The notes: generated by a model not told the origin, from the sequence alone. A stretch of 64,000 nt of DNA from Saccharopolyspora elongata (GCF_004348985.1 NZ_SMKW01000035.1:37373-101372), one strand, 5' to 3'; counted from the first letter of the stretch, positions 1 through 8,676 are shown. Numbers and translations are program-made.

Positions 1-1812
1 CGACGGATGCTGCGTGGAGTTGTGGATGGTCAGCGGTGACAGCGCCGCCGGCAGGTCGCGCAGCGTCGGCAGGAGGTGCGGCACGTCGAAGGCCTGCACG
101 GAGATCCGCAGCCGGTGACCGGGCGGGATCACTGCGCCGGTGGGGAAGACCTCCACGTCGATCGGCGCGATTTCCCCTGGTTGCAACAGGTTCTGCGTCT
201 CCTTGGTGAACGGGTGGTACGGCTGGATCAGCTGCCCGTCGAGGTAGCGCGAGCGCTCTTCGTCCAGCGTCCGGTGCGACAGCACCTGCCAGCCGCCGGT
301 GAGCCGGTTGACCTCGCCGGTCGGCGACACCGACGACACCGATACCGACAGCATGCCGTTGCCGGTCGGCGTCGAGGTGTGCAGCCGCGCGTTGATCGGA
401 CCGCGCATTCGCAGCGGTTGCGCCATCGGTTCGGTTTCGAAGACCGCGCCGGACAAGTCGTTCCACCGGTTGTCCTCGCACAGTCGCGAGATCCCGACGG
501 CGTTGGGCAGCCCGGCGGTCCACTGGTTGGCCGAGCGGGTGCACAGCCCGGAGACCGGGACCGGCGCGACGGTGCTCTGCCCTTGCTCGGCGCCCTCGGC
601 GACCAGTTTTCCTGGTGCGCCGGGGAAAGAGGTGCCGGAGAGCCGGAACGTGGTGGCGCGCTGCTCGTCGATCCAGCCCTGCGCGTGGTGCCACTCGCCG
701 GAGTTGATCTCGTGCCAGGTCAGCGGCGGGATGTCGGCGTCCAGGGCCGGGTCGGGCAGCCCCCGCACGTAGCGGTCGAACCAGCGCAGCTGGAGCTCCT
801 GCAGCGTGCCGTGCCCGGCTTCGCCGATCCCGGCGCCGGTGCTGCCCTGCAGGTGGTCCCACGGCCCGAAGATCATCTTCACCGGGACGCCGCGCTCCCG
901 GAGCCGGTCGAACACCATCGGCGTGCCGCGCTGGAACAGGTCGTACTCGCCGCCGACGAGGAAGGTGGGCACGTCGATGCGGTCGAGCGCGTTGATCGGC
1001 GAGCGCTCGGCGTAGAACGGCCCGTCGAAGGCGGAGTCCAGCCCCAGCGTCGCGGACAGCAGCATCGGCGCGGTGAATCCGGTGGCGCCCTGCACCCGTG
1101 AGAGGTACATCTGCAGCGCGTTGTCCGGCTCGCCGGCGCCGTAGGCGGGCGGGATCAGCCCGGTGCCGGTGACCAGGCCCAGCCACAGCGGGATGAACCC
1201 GACGTCGAGAGCGCCGCCGGAGGCGACGACGTCCCGGTAGGTGTCGGCGGCGGGGACCTGCGGGAAGATCGCCTTGAGCCCGGCGGGCCGTTCGGCGGCG
1301 GCGAAGAGCTGGCTGATGCCCATGTAGGAAGCGCCGTGCATGCCCACCGAACCGCTGCTCCAAGGCCGCTCGGAAGAGGCGGCCCAGTCGACGATCTCAC
1401 CGGCATCGGTGTTCTCCCGAGCGCTGAAAGCGGCCCAAGAACCACCGGAACCGCCGGTGCCGCGCGCATCGACGGTGACCTGCACGTAGCCGCGTTTGAC
1501 GAAGTAACCCGGGTCGCCGAGCGCGGCGGAGGCGGGACCGTTGAGCACGGCCTTGTTGTAGGCGGTGATGGTCAGCAGCACGGGAAAGCGGCCGTCGACC
1601 GGCCGGCCGTCGGCGTCGGCGGGACGCTGGATGTCGCCGCGCAGGACCACGCCGTCGGACATCGGGATGGACACGTCGGTTTCGGTGGCTGCGGCGGGAT
1701 ATTCCTCGCCACGAGGAGCCCAAGCGGGCCGAGCGGAACTGGTTTCGGCGGTGGTCAACCCGGCGAAGACAATAGCCAGGGCAAGAAGCAGAGCCAGCGC
1801 GGAGCGGCGCAT
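1..1812 (-). CDS. Secreted CocE/NonD-type alpha/beta hydrolase (X-Pro dipeptidyl-peptidase S15 family), 3' end outside the window
   Basis: The reading frame is open from an ATG at 1812 down to base 1, so at least 604 residues are present and the C-terminus is missing. The N-terminus is a signal peptide (MRRSALALLLALAIVFAG followed by a small-residue stretch), so the protein is probably exported. The S15 fold shows a nucleophile motif GMHGASYMG at about residue 161, an acid in GGEYDLF and a GPWDH histidine, followed by a C-terminal jelly-roll (PepX_C) region with the LRISVQAFD segment near the edge. Family members hydrolyse acyl or aminoacyl ester and amide bonds (cocaine esterase, glutaryl-7-ACA acylase, X-Pro peptidases); the substrate here cannot be told. 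It appears monocistronic. Confidence 0.9.
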   Translation of the reverse strand, partial: MRRSALALLLALAIVFAGLTTAETSSARPAWAPRGEEYPAAATETDVSIPMSDGVVLRGDIQRPADADGRPVDGRFPVLLTITAYNKAVLNGPASAALGDPGYFVKRGYVQVTVDARGTGGSGGSWAAFSARENTDAGEIVDWAASSERPWSSGSVGMHGASYMGISQLFAAAERPAGLKAIFPQVPAADTYRDVVASGGALDVGFIPLWLGLVTGTGLIPPAYGAGEPDNALQMYLSRVQGATGFTAPMLLSATLGLDSAFDGPFYAERSPINALDRIDVPTFLVGGEYDLFQRGTPMVFDRLRERGVPVKMIFGPWDHLQGSTGAGIGEAGHGTLQELQLRWFDRYVRGLPDPALDADIPPLTWHEINSGEWHHAQGWIDEQRATTFRLSGTSFPGAPGKLVAEGAEQGQSTVAPVPVSGLCTRSANQWTAGLPNAVGISRLCEDNRWNDLSGAVFETEPMAQPLRMRGPINARLHTSTPTGNGMLSVSVSSVSPTGEVNRLTGGWQVLSHRTLDEERSRYLDGQLIQPYHPFTKETQNLLQPGEIAPIDVEVFPTGAVIPPGHRLRISVQAFDVPHLLPTLRDLPAALSPLTIHNSTQHPS

Positions 1813-1914
1813 GAAGACCTCCCGGGGAGTCCGGGAGATCAACGATCAGAACCGCACCGGGTTACGCAGGCCGCCTCCGACCAAGCACTCCGGCCGGAGG
1901 CTGCCCGCATAGTG

Positions 1915-2091
1915 TCAGCGGTCGAACCGCCCGTTCTTGACGGCCCGCACGAACCCAACGACGTCAACCCGCAAGGTCGGCCCGGAGGGGTTCTTGGAGT
2001 CGCGGATGCGGTCTAAGGAGCTCGCGAGCTCGACACAGGTACCGGCGTTGGCGCTGTAGCTGGATTTGCGCCAGGTCGTTTCAGCGTTCAT
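1915..2091 (-). CDS. DUF397 domain protein, partner of the XRE regulator
   Basis: A 58-residue protein starting MNAETTWRKSSYSANAGTC and containing VEL, the DSKNPSGPTL segment and a terminal FV..VK..RFD, the diagnostic layout of DUF397 proteins of actinobacteria. Its ATG at 2091 lies 11 bp inside the end of the upstream XRE gene, so the two are translationally coupled. In this family (around WhiJ, AbaA and BldB-type loci) small DUF397 proteins pair with an Scr1/DUF5753 regulator and probably modulate its DNA binding; some authors view the pair as toxin-antitoxin-like. That role is family knowledge, not visible here. Confidence 0.88.
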   Translation of the reverse strand: MNAETTWRKSSYSANAGTCVELASSLDRIRDSKNPSGPTLRVDVVGFVRAVKNGRFDR

Positions 2092-2926
2092 TGCCCTTCT
2101 CCATGCTGTTGGCGATGTACCTGATCAGCTTGGCAGACTCGGCCTGGTTCATAGCCACGTCAAGAACCTTCTCTGCCGCTCGTTGGTAGATGCGCACGTC
2201 GGAGTCTTCATGCAAGAACAACGCGGACTTGAGGTTCTCCAGATGTACGACCGTGCCATCACCGGTCTCTATGAGGTGGAATTGTCCTTCGAGTGCCGGG
2301 TGCCAGCCGGTGCCGAAACGGAAGACCCGCAGTTCGATGTTGGGTCGTCGGGCCATCTCGAGTAGGTACCTGAGCTGCTCGATCATCACTTTTCGGCCGC
2401 CGAGCAGCTGCCGGAGGGCGGCTTCGCCGACCAGTGCGGTGAACTGAGTGGGCCGGTTGCGCGTTATCACATCGCGGCGCCCGATCCGAACGGCTATCCG
2501 CGCGGCCAGCTCACCGACTGGAACGCGTGCGTCCGTCATGACCGCACGGATGTAGTCGTTTGTCTGGAGCAGTCCGGGAATCAGCATCGGCGACACTTCG
2601 AGAATCTTCGACGCGTTCTGCTCGAAGTCGATGAAGGCGGCCGACTGCTGGCGCTGAGCCGGAAGCGTCGTGGCGACCCAGTTCGAGTCGTCCGCTCCAT
2701 AGGCCAGATCGACGATCTCCTCGTACCGGTCACCGTTGACGCCAAGCGATGTGAGAATCTGCGCAACCTGCTCGGGTTTGGGGGTGCGGTCTCCGGTCTC
2801 CCATCTCGACAGCACTCCGGGATCACGTCCGAGCTGAGCGGCGAACGCCCGCACCGTCAGGTCTCGCTCCTGCCTTGCCTGGCGCAGTGCGTTCCCCAGC
2901 GCGCGGCCTTTCGGCGTCTTGGTCAT
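2081..2926 (-). CDS. XRE-family regulator, Scr1/DUF5753 type
   Basis: 281 residues. The N-terminal helix-turn-helix (about residues 8-65) has the pattern ALGNALRQARQERDLTVRAFA...DPGVLSRWETGDRTPKPEQ; the rest is a DUF5753 domain with the typical LIPGLLQT.DYIRAVM segment and RP..FTALVGEAALR. The start MTKTPKG at 2926 was chosen because GGAGACCCGCA precedes it; an in-frame ATG 21 bp upstream lacks this. The DUF397 gene overlaps its end. Such regulators commonly act in development or antibiotic control in actinomycetes. The divergent gap to 3052 holds a palindrome that may be its operator. Confidence 0.9.
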   Translation of the reverse strand: MTKTPKGRALGNALRQARQERDLTVRAFAAQLGRDPGVLSRWETGDRTPKPEQVAQILTSLGVNGDRYEEIVDLAYGADDSNWVATTLPAQRQQSAAFIDFEQNASKILEVSPMLIPGLLQTNDYIRAVMTDARVPVGELAARIAVRIGRRDVITRNRPTQFTALVGEAALRQLLGGRKVMIEQLRYLLEMARRPNIELRVFRFGTGWHPALEGQFHLIETGDGTVVHLENLKSALFLHEDSDVRIYQRAAEKVLDVAMNQAESAKLIRYIANSMEKGNER

Positions 2927-3005
2927 TGCGGGTCTCCACGGTCTCACCTGTTGCGCCCACGGTCACGACATTGTTGATGATGCCAGGCTGCGCGAAAGTT
3001 AGGAA

Positions 3006-3022
3006 TTACCACATTGTGGCAA
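3006..3022. promoter_or_regulatory. Palindromic candidate operator (TTACCACATTGTGGCAA)
   Basis: CCACA-T-TGTGG is a perfect 5-1-5 palindrome, extended by TT and AA outside one mismatch, in the 125-bp divergent gap between the XRE gene and the + strand gene at 3052. It could be the binding site of the adjacent XRE regulator. Seen only once; the assignment is inference. Confidence 0.4.
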
Positions 3023-3051
3023 CGGAACTGCTTGCGCTGGGAGGGCGTCTC

Positions 3052-3522
3052 ATGCAACACGTTGGTCGGTCAGGTGATCAGATCCGGCATTTCCAGTACC
3101 GGCAAGGGGTGGTGCCGGAGTGGTGTCGGTTCGCGCATATCTGTTGCGGCGCAAGCGATTCCTTGATTCGGTCTTGGTGCCGCCAGTTGTTCCAGGCTGG
3201 CGAGGTGGAGGAGTGCTCCCCGCCAGGGGAGCCGTGCGCCGGGCTACCGGTAGGGATACGCGAATGCACGGATTGCTTTTTGGTCGCGGAGTTTCCGGGG
3301 CTCGTCAACCGACCGCGGGAGGAGGGGATGATCCCGGCGCGGATCGACACACCGCGCGAGATGGCGTCCGCGATGCTGGTCCTGCAGCAGGATCTAGCGG
3401 ACGAAGCGCGGCGCATCCCAACCGGTGAGGTGGATACGGCGCGCCTGAGCCGACTGGCCGCCGACACCGAGCGCTTCGCCAGCGCCGTGCGCCGCTTCGG
3501 TTGGCTGGCCGCGCGGGGCTGA
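3052..3522 (+). CDS. Hypothetical protein, divergent from the XRE/DUF397 pair
   Basis: The open frame gives 156 residues from an ATG at 3052 preceded by GGAGGGCGTCTC. The first 90 residues are Cys-rich (CRFAHICC, EECSPPGEPCAG, RECTDCF), as in small zinc-binding proteins; the last 64 residues are helical and charged (PREMASAMLVLQQDLADEA...). A second start at 3328 has an even stronger Shine-Dalgarno (GGAGGAGGGG next to the ATG) and would give a 64-residue protein, so the longer N-terminus is uncertain. I do not recognise the family. Position and divergence suggest control by the XRE regulator. Confidence 0.5.
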   Translation: MQHVGRSGDQIRHFQYRQGVVPEWCRFAHICCGASDSLIRSWCRQLFQAGEVEECSPPGEPCAGLPVGIRECTDCFLVAEFPGLVNRPREEGMIPARIDTPREMASAMLVLQQDLADEARRIPTGEVDTARLSRLAADTERFASAVRRFGWLAARG

Positions 3523-3525
3523 CGG

Positions 3526-4368
3526 TCACATCGGCGGATATTTGAACACTGGGATGGGTGGGACGGCGCCGAGAATTTCCTCGATCTTCGATTCGGTCAG
3601 TACAGTGATGACCTGCTCCACAGTGGATGACGACAAGTCCGCGAGGGCGATGTGGAAGTTGTCGTCGCCGTACTGCTCGGCCGCCAGGATCGTGGGGATC
3701 TGGCGGACCAGGGATTCGGCATCGGTGCGGTTCTTGGTCCACCACTGCTCGAAGCCGCGAAGGAGAATGCCGCCGCCCCAGATGGAGCCGTCGCTGATCA
3801 CCCGGATCATCAGGGGAACGAAGTTCGCTTCCGCCTCGGTGGGTTTGCGGACCTTCCCGCGCCGCATGTATTGGTCGGGGTTGGTGCGGGCGAGGTTGAT
3901 CTCGACACCGACTCCGACGGCAGCGGTGAAGTGATCCACGAACGGCTCGTACAGTCGGGGCGGCAAATCGACGTGGAGCCCCACCTGGGTCCGCAAGGTG
4001 CGACCGAAGTCGGGGTTCTCGTGGATGACCACCGACGGTCCGGACGCCATCGGCGGCTCGGGGTCGTCCCTCTCCGGCGCATCGTCGACGACGTTCAGCG
4101 ACGCGACGATGTTCTTCCAGTCGTTGATGAAGTCACACATGTCGATAGGGAGTGGGACTGATTCCATGATCGTGCGAAGTTCGTCCCGCTCCGGACGCGA
4201 GATCGGGAAGCGGCCCTGCTTCAGCATGGCCAACAGCACGTCGAGGACCTCGTAATGCTCACCGGCATGCGCAGCGCTGGACATGAACGAGTACGTCTCC
4301 TGTGGGATGCGTTCCCGCATTCCCTGGAAAAGTGAGTCCGTCCTGTTCATGAGTTCGACTTCGTTCAT
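3526..4368 (-). CDS. Probable immunity protein of the EndoU toxin
   Basis: 280 residues, soluble, no signal peptide, no known domain recognised by eye. The ATG at 4368 lies just after the toxin stop codon (4371-4373), preceded by GAGAGAAATG. Notable segments are MESVPLPIDMCDFINDWKNIVASLNV and a Trp-rich SIWGGGILLRGFEQWW near residue 210. In polymorphic toxin loci the gene directly downstream of the toxin normally encodes the cognate immunity protein, and this placement is the main evidence. Its 3' end lies 3 bp from the end of the convergent gene at 3522. Confidence 0.6.
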   Translation of the reverse strand: MNEVELMNRTDSLFQGMRERIPQETYSFMSSAAHAGEHYEVLDVLLAMLKQGRFPISRPERDELRTIMESVPLPIDMCDFINDWKNIVASLNVVDDAPERDDPEPPMASGPSVVIHENPDFGRTLRTQVGLHVDLPPRLYEPFVDHFTAAVGVGVEINLARTNPDQYMRRGKVRKPTEAEANFVPLMIRVISDGSIWGGGILLRGFEQWWTKNRTDAESLVRQIPTILAAEQYGDDNFHIALADLSSSTVEQVITVLTESKIEEILGAVPPIPVFKYPPM

Positions 4369-4370
4369 GA

Positions 4371-6110
4371 TCACATTTCTCTCGGATTCTCGTGCACGCC
4401 CGGCCCGCCCTTGGGATAGCCGGTGACGACGCTGCCATTCCCGTCGAGGACGACTTCGATGAAAACACCGTCTCGGACGCCGACGGCCTTCCACTTTCCG
4501 TTCGGTTGGAGCTCTGGCGGGCTGTCGGGATCCTTCGCCACGTCCTGAATCCGGTTCAGAACATCCATTCGGCTCCAGCCGGGTGGAAATTCGGACTTTC
4601 CTGGTTTCCCTGTTCCGGCGAGGTGGCCGCCAGCGTTCCTCGGAGGTGGATCACCGTCGAGGATGTGGGTCGCCCGGTCGGCGGTGACGTGCACGGATGC
4701 CGGGTCGGGGTGCGGCTCGTCCACTCCAGCCCAGGCGTCGTACGGCGCGGTGCCGAGGTGTTGTTCGAGTCCATGGTCTGCCTGATGGTAGGCCCGCCGC
4801 TCGGACTCCAGTGTGACCGCCTCGGCATCGCGTGCCCAGGTGTGCAACTGGTCGGCGATTCCGGTGGTCAGCAGCTGCATGGCGTCGCCGCGCTCGTATT
4901 CGTACGTTTCTTTGATTCTGGGCGTGATCGTCTTGACGGCCATGTACTTGCCAGCTTCGGCGCCGAGCTCAGCGGCTGTGGCGAGCGGATTTTGCCGCCA
5001 GAAGCCAAGCGCGGAGAAGATGTCCAGATCGCCCACTATCTGATGGAGCCTCGCGATGCTTGCCTGGGCGTTGCGCACCGCTTTGGACATCACCTTGCAC
5101 GATTCGCTGAGCGCACTGCATGCGGACGTGAGGACCGGCAGAATTTCCGAGGTTCCGCAGATCTGGGACTTGGTGGCCCAGTACTGGCGGATGCTGTCGA
5201 AGACCGCACCGTGGTTGGACTCCACCAAGCCGTTGATCAGTCCGTCCCCGGACCGCGAGACCTCCGTCAGGGTTTCGACGAAGCGTCTCCACTCGTCGTA
5301 GGCGAACATGAGCCCCGCCGGGTCACCGTCGGGCCAGTACTCGTAGCCCCAGTCCTCCAAGCTCTGCGCCGGGGCGCCCGAGCCGCTGGGGGGTGGTTCG
5401 GGGCCGGGGCTGACGGTGTCGACCGGGAGCTGCGGCAATCGTTCCGGCAGCGTGGCGCCGTGTCCGGCGGTGGAGGCTTCTTCGGAGTCGACGTAGTTGT
5501 TGCCGGTGTCGGTCATGCCCTGGGCGATGCCGCCCAGCAGATCGGTGGCCGCGCTGAGCACCGCCCACACCGCCCGCGCTGTTTCGTCGTAGAGGGTGCG
5601 CCACGGGGCCAGAACCGGGTCGGCTCCGGCCATACCGGTGGCGCTGCCGTGCAGGTTCCGGCTGATCCAGCCCATGTTGTCGGCCAGCTGCTGCTGGAGT
5701 CCGTGGAACGACCGCGCGGCGCGGCGCAGTTCCTCGATGGAGACGTCGACTTCGCCGCCGGGCCCGCCGGCCGAGCCTGCCGACATCGGCACGGTGGAAG
5801 AGCCGCCTGACGAACCTGTGGGGGCGTCCCAGATGGCCAGGTTCGCCTGGTGCGCGCTGCGGTAGTTCTCGTCGATCAGCGACAGCAGGTCCGCCATGCC
5901 GTCGAGGAACTCGGTCATCTCCTCGGCTTCGCGAACCCATGTCGCCCGCGCGACCTCGAAACTGTCCGCGGCCTGTCCGGTCCAGGACGCCCGCAGCGGC
6001 CCGAGCGATCCGTCGAGATCGGCCAGCTTGGTCCGAACCTGCCCGGTGGCATCGCGGACGCTTTCCCACGCCTCACCGATCGCGGCGTAGCGGACAGCGA
6101 ACCGGTCCAT
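4371..6110 (-). CDS. WXG100-like polymorphic toxin with C-terminal EndoU nuclease domain
   Basis: 579 residues. The N-terminus (about 1-100) is a WXG100-type helical hairpin (MDRFAVRYAAIGEAW...LRASWTGQAADSFEVARATW), the signal used by type VII secretion substrates. A long helical middle region with a Pro-rich linker (PGPEPPPSGSG, about residue 240) follows. The last ~110 residues match bacterial EndoU: THILDGDPPPRNAGGHLAGTG supplies two histidines, then FPPGWSRMDVLNRIQDVAKDPDS, then VFIEVVLDGNGSVVTGYP. EndoU domains cleave RNA, often tRNA. Start at 6110 follows GGGGAATGGG. The downstream gene at 4368 is the likely immunity partner. Role: contact-dependent or secreted competition (inference from the family). 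Confidence 0.85.
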   Translation of the reverse strand: MDRFAVRYAAIGEAWESVRDATGQVRTKLADLDGSLGPLRASWTGQAADSFEVARATWVREAEEMTEFLDGMADLLSLIDENYRSAHQANLAIWDAPTGSSGGSSTVPMSAGSAGGPGGEVDVSIEELRRAARSFHGLQQQLADNMGWISRNLHGSATGMAGADPVLAPWRTLYDETARAVWAVLSAATDLLGGIAQGMTDTGNNYVDSEEASTAGHGATLPERLPQLPVDTVSPGPEPPPSGSGAPAQSLEDWGYEYWPDGDPAGLMFAYDEWRRFVETLTEVSRSGDGLINGLVESNHGAVFDSIRQYWATKSQICGTSEILPVLTSACSALSESCKVMSKAVRNAQASIARLHQIVGDLDIFSALGFWRQNPLATAAELGAEAGKYMAVKTITPRIKETYEYERGDAMQLLTTGIADQLHTWARDAEAVTLESERRAYHQADHGLEQHLGTAPYDAWAGVDEPHPDPASVHVTADRATHILDGDPPPRNAGGHLAGTGKPGKSEFPPGWSRMDVLNRIQDVAKDPDSPPELQPNGKWKAVGVRDGVFIEVVLDGNGSVVTGYPKGGPGVHENPREM

Positions 6111-6159
6111 CCCATTCCCCCTAGAACTGCGGCACCCCACGCAGTCCTAGGGCACGCAC

Positions 6160-6178
6160 AACCGGTGATCAACCGGTT
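6160..6178. promoter_or_regulatory. Inverted repeat AACCGGT-GATCA-ACCGGTT upstream of the toxin gene
   Basis: A perfect 7-5-7 inverted repeat lies 50 bp upstream of the toxin start and 54 bp after the stop of the methyltransferase at 6232. It may be an operator for the toxin/immunity unit. A terminator role is less likely because the stem is short and no T run follows. Confidence 0.35.
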
Positions 6179-6231
6179 TCGGCGAACTGTGATCAGGAAG
6201 GCTGCTCACAGAGGGTGATCGGTGCTTGGCC

Positions 6232-7065
6232 TCACCGTGTGGCGGTGACTTGCCATGCCGTGCCGCGCAGTCGGACGCCGTTGGCCTGCTGGTGCTGCCG
6301 CATCGCCGCCCTGAGTGCGGTGCGGGCTCGTTCGGCGGCGGTCGGATCGGCGTTGCCGACCATCGCCTGGACGGGGCCCCATTCGAAGAGGAAATCGGCC
6401 GCGTCCGCCGCGTCGCGGCCCCACGTTTGCGGCGCATCGACCGGGCTCACGTTCACGTCCGAGAAGCCGGCACCGGTCAGCACTTCGCGGATGCGTTGCG
6501 GGTCGGCCAGCGACATCGGCCCTGGGGCGTGCGGGGCGGCAGGTTCCGGTGCCGGCAGGTGCTCCGCAGCCGCATCCAGCACGGCCCCGAGGTCGTTGCC
6601 GCTCCGCTCGCGCAGGCACACGAAGGCCAGGCGTCCGCCTGGGCGCAGGGCTCGGCGGATGTTGGTGAATGCGGCGACCGGGTCGGCGAAGAACATCACT
6701 CCGAATCTGCTTATGGCCACGTCGAATTCGCCGTCCTGGAACGGGTGCACCTGGGCGTCGCCTTGCTCGAAAGACACATTGGCTATGCCCGCTCGGGCCG
6801 CGGTGTTCCGTGCTCGTTGCAGCATGGGTGCCGAGAGATCGAGCCCGACCGCGTGTGCGGCTCGTGTTGCCGCCAGGCGGGTCGTTTGCCCGTTGCCGCA
6901 GCCGATGTCGAGCACTCGGTCCTGCTCGGCTATGTTCGCGGCGTTCAGCAGGGGCTCGTTGAAGCCGCTGTTCACCGCGTCGTAGCGGTCTTGGTGTTCG
7001 GCCCAGTGCTCGCCTTCGTAGCCGTTCCACGCTTCGGCTTGGCCGGTGTTCACGATGGACTTCAC
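6232..7065 (-). CDS. SAM-dependent methyltransferase (class I), paralogue of the upstream gene
   Basis: 277 residues from GTG at 7065, preceded by GAGGAGAAAACC. Motif I is VLDIGCGNGQTTRLAA (about residue 50), motif II LDLSAPML, then GDAQVHPF and DVAISRFGVMFFADP, the last as in UbiE/Coq5-type and TylM1-like small-molecule methyltransferases. It lies 14 bp after the stop of the paralogous gene at 7080 and shares the same layout, including VMFFADPVA.F.NI.R.LRPGGRLAF, so the pair arose by tandem duplication. Both are probably controlled by the divergent TetR gene. The substrate is unknown. Confidence 0.88.
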   Translation of the reverse strand: MKSIVNTGQAEAWNGYEGEHWAEHQDRYDAVNSGFNEPLLNAANIAEQDRVLDIGCGNGQTTRLAATRAAHAVGLDLSAPMLQRARNTAARAGIANVSFEQGDAQVHPFQDGEFDVAISRFGVMFFADPVAAFTNIRRALRPGGRLAFVCLRERSGNDLGAVLDAAAEHLPAPEPAAPHAPGPMSLADPQRIREVLTGAGFSDVNVSPVDAPQTWGRDAADAADFLFEWGPVQAMVGNADPTAAERARTALRAAMRQHQQANGVRLRGTAWQVTATR

Positions 7066-7079
7066 GGTTTTCTCCTCGA

Positions 7080-7901
7080 TCAACTGGTTGCCCGGACGAG
7101 CCAGACCGTGCCGCGGACCTGGACTCCCTGCTGGGTTTCGTACGGCTCGAATCCGGCGCGCACCTCGTTCCTGATCCGGTCCACAGTGGATTTCGGGACG
7201 TCTTGGAGGTTGAACTGGACAGGGCCCAGCGAGCACACGAACTCGGCGGCGTCGGCCGCGTTCGCGCCCAGCGTCTCGGTGGCTTCGGTCCGGTCGATGG
7301 TGATGTCGCCGAATCCGGCTTCGGTGAGCACCTCTCGGATGCGGTCCGGGGCGACCAGGGACATCATGCCGCGCGCCGCCGGGGACGGACCGCGGAGGAA
7401 CTCGGCCAGGGCCGCGGTCGCGCGGGCGTAGTCGCCGTCGGGGTTGGGGGCGGTCGGGGCGATGAACGCGAGTCGTCCGCCGGGCCGGAGGCTGCGGTGG
7501 ATGTTGGCGAATCCGGCGACCGGATCGGCGAAGAACATCACGCCGCCCCGGCTGATGGCCACGTCGAACCCGCCGGCCGGGAACGGGTGGACCTGGGCGT
7601 CGCCCTGCACGAACTCGATATTCGGGATTTCCGCCGCGTCGGCGCGGGCGCGGGCCAGCATGGGGGCCGAGATGTCCACGCCGACGGCTCGTGCCGCGAG
7701 TCCGGCCGCCAGTCGCGTGGTGTGCCCGGTTCCGCATCCGACGTCGAGGACCTGGTGGGTCTCGCCGATCTCGGCGGCGGCGAACAACGGGCCGTTGAAG
7801 TCGTCGAGCATCCCGTCGTAGCGGCTGGAGTTCTCCGCCCAGAGCTCGCCTTCCCAGCCGTTCCACGCCTCGGCCTGCTGGGTGTTGGCCACGGATCGCA
7901 T
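7080..7901 (-). CDS. SAM-dependent methyltransferase (class I), first gene of a tandem pair
   Basis: 273 residues; motif I VLDVGCGTGHTTRLAAG, motif II VDISAPML, then VQGDAQVHPF and VAISRGGVMFFADPVAGF. It starts at the ATG at 7901, with AAGGAGTCACCG in front, and faces the TetR-family gene across a 66-bp gap that contains the operator palindrome. Together with the gene at 6232 it forms a two-gene unit. The N-terminal AEAWNGWEGELWAE is shared with its neighbour (AEAWNGYEGEHWAE), typical of actinobacterial stand-alone methyltransferases of unassigned substrate. Confidence 0.88.
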   Translation of the reverse strand: MRSVANTQQAEAWNGWEGELWAENSSRYDGMLDDFNGPLFAAAEIGETHQVLDVGCGTGHTTRLAAGLAARAVGVDISAPMLARARADAAEIPNIEFVQGDAQVHPFPAGGFDVAISRGGVMFFADPVAGFANIHRSLRPGGRLAFIAPTAPNPDGDYARATAALAEFLRGPSPAARGMMSLVAPDRIREVLTEAGFGDITIDRTEATETLGANAADAAEFVCSLGPVQFNLQDVPKSTVDRIRNEVRAGFEPYETQQGVQVRGTVWLVRATS

Positions 7902-7922
7902 CGGTGACTCCTTCCGAATTGA

Positions 7923-7955
7923 CTAGAGTTGAACTCTAGAGAACGACTCTAGTTA
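7923..7955. promoter_or_regulatory. TetR operator: CTAGAGTT-G-AACTCTAG plus a half-site
   Basis: A perfect 8-1-8 palindrome at 7923-7939 is followed by another ACTCTAGTT at 7947-7955. Both sit in the short gap between the methyltransferase start (7901) and the TetR start (7968). The size and symmetry fit a TetR-dimer operator controlling both directions. AT-rich promoter elements overlap it. Confidence 0.75.
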
Positions 7956-7967
7956 TAGACTCCGGTC

Positions 7968-8600
7968 ATGAGTTCGGTCAACAAGGGCGGCAAGCGGGCC
8001 GAGAAGGCCAGACAGACGCGGCTGCGGATGCTGCAGGCCGCCGGGGAGCTGTTCGTCGAGCGCGGTTACGGCGCGACGCCGCTGCAGGACATCGCCGACC
8101 GAGCCGGCGTCGCCGTGCAGACCATCTACTTCACCTTCCGCAACAAGCGGAACCTGCTGAAGGAGGTCGTGGACACCGCAATCGCGGGCGACGACGAGCC
8201 GATCGCGACGATGGACCGGCAGTGGTTCCGCGAGGCCCTCGGAGCCGAGACCGCGGAGGCCCAGCTGCGGGCGCACGTCGCGGGCACGCGGCTGATCATG
8301 GAGCGGGTCGCGGCGATCACCGAGGTGCTGCGCATCGCCGCCGCGACCGAACCCGAGGTCACCGAGCTGTGGCCGCAGGGGCCTGACCCGCGCTACACCG
8401 TCCAGGCCGCCGCTGCCGAGGCCCTCGTCGCCAAGCCTGGATCGCGCGCCGACGTGCCCGCGGAACAGGCCGCCGACGTGCTGTTCGGGCTGCTCAGCCC
8501 CGAGCTCTACCTGCTCGTGGTGCGCGATCGCGGCTGGAAGCCGGAGCAGTGGGAGCAGTGGGTTTTCGAGCTCCTGCGCGCGCAGCTCTGCGGGAGCTGA
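7968..8600 (+). CDS. TetR/AcrR-family transcriptional regulator
   Basis: 210 residues. The N-terminal DNA-binding domain reads TRLRMLQAAGELFVERGYGA with TPLQDIADRAGVAVQTIYFTFRNK (residues ~18-62), the canonical TetR helix-turn-helix; the C-terminal ligand domain contains LFGLLSPELYLLVVRDRGW. It is divergent from the tandem methyltransferases and shares their palindromic operator, so it most likely represses them and itself until a ligand binds. The ligand is unknown. It ends before a strong bidirectional terminator shared with the convergent M20 gene. Confidence 0.92.
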   Translation: MSSVNKGGKRAEKARQTRLRMLQAAGELFVERGYGATPLQDIADRAGVAVQTIYFTFRNKRNLLKEVVDTAIAGDDEPIATMDRQWFREALGAETAEAQLRAHVAGTRLIMERVAAITEVLRIAAATEPEVTELWPQGPDPRYTVQAAAAEALVAKPGSRADVPAEQAADVLFGLLSPELYLLVVRDRGWKPEQWEQWVFELLRAQLCGS

Positions 8601-8616
8601 TTCCTGTTCGCCGGTG

Positions 8617-8664
8617 CCGCAATTTCAATGGAAATCGGACCTCTGATTTCCATTGAAATTGCGG
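8617..8664. terminator. Bidirectional hairpin terminator, 20-bp perfect arms
   Basis: CCGCAATTTCAATGGAAATC (8617-8636) and its exact complement (8645-8664) flank an 8-base loop. It lies between the TetR stop (8600) and the convergent M20 stop (8677), so it can terminate both genes. The TTTCAAT/ATTGAAA core recurs in a palindrome at 57032. Confidence 0.85.
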
Positions 8665-8676
8665 ACGTTCACCCGA

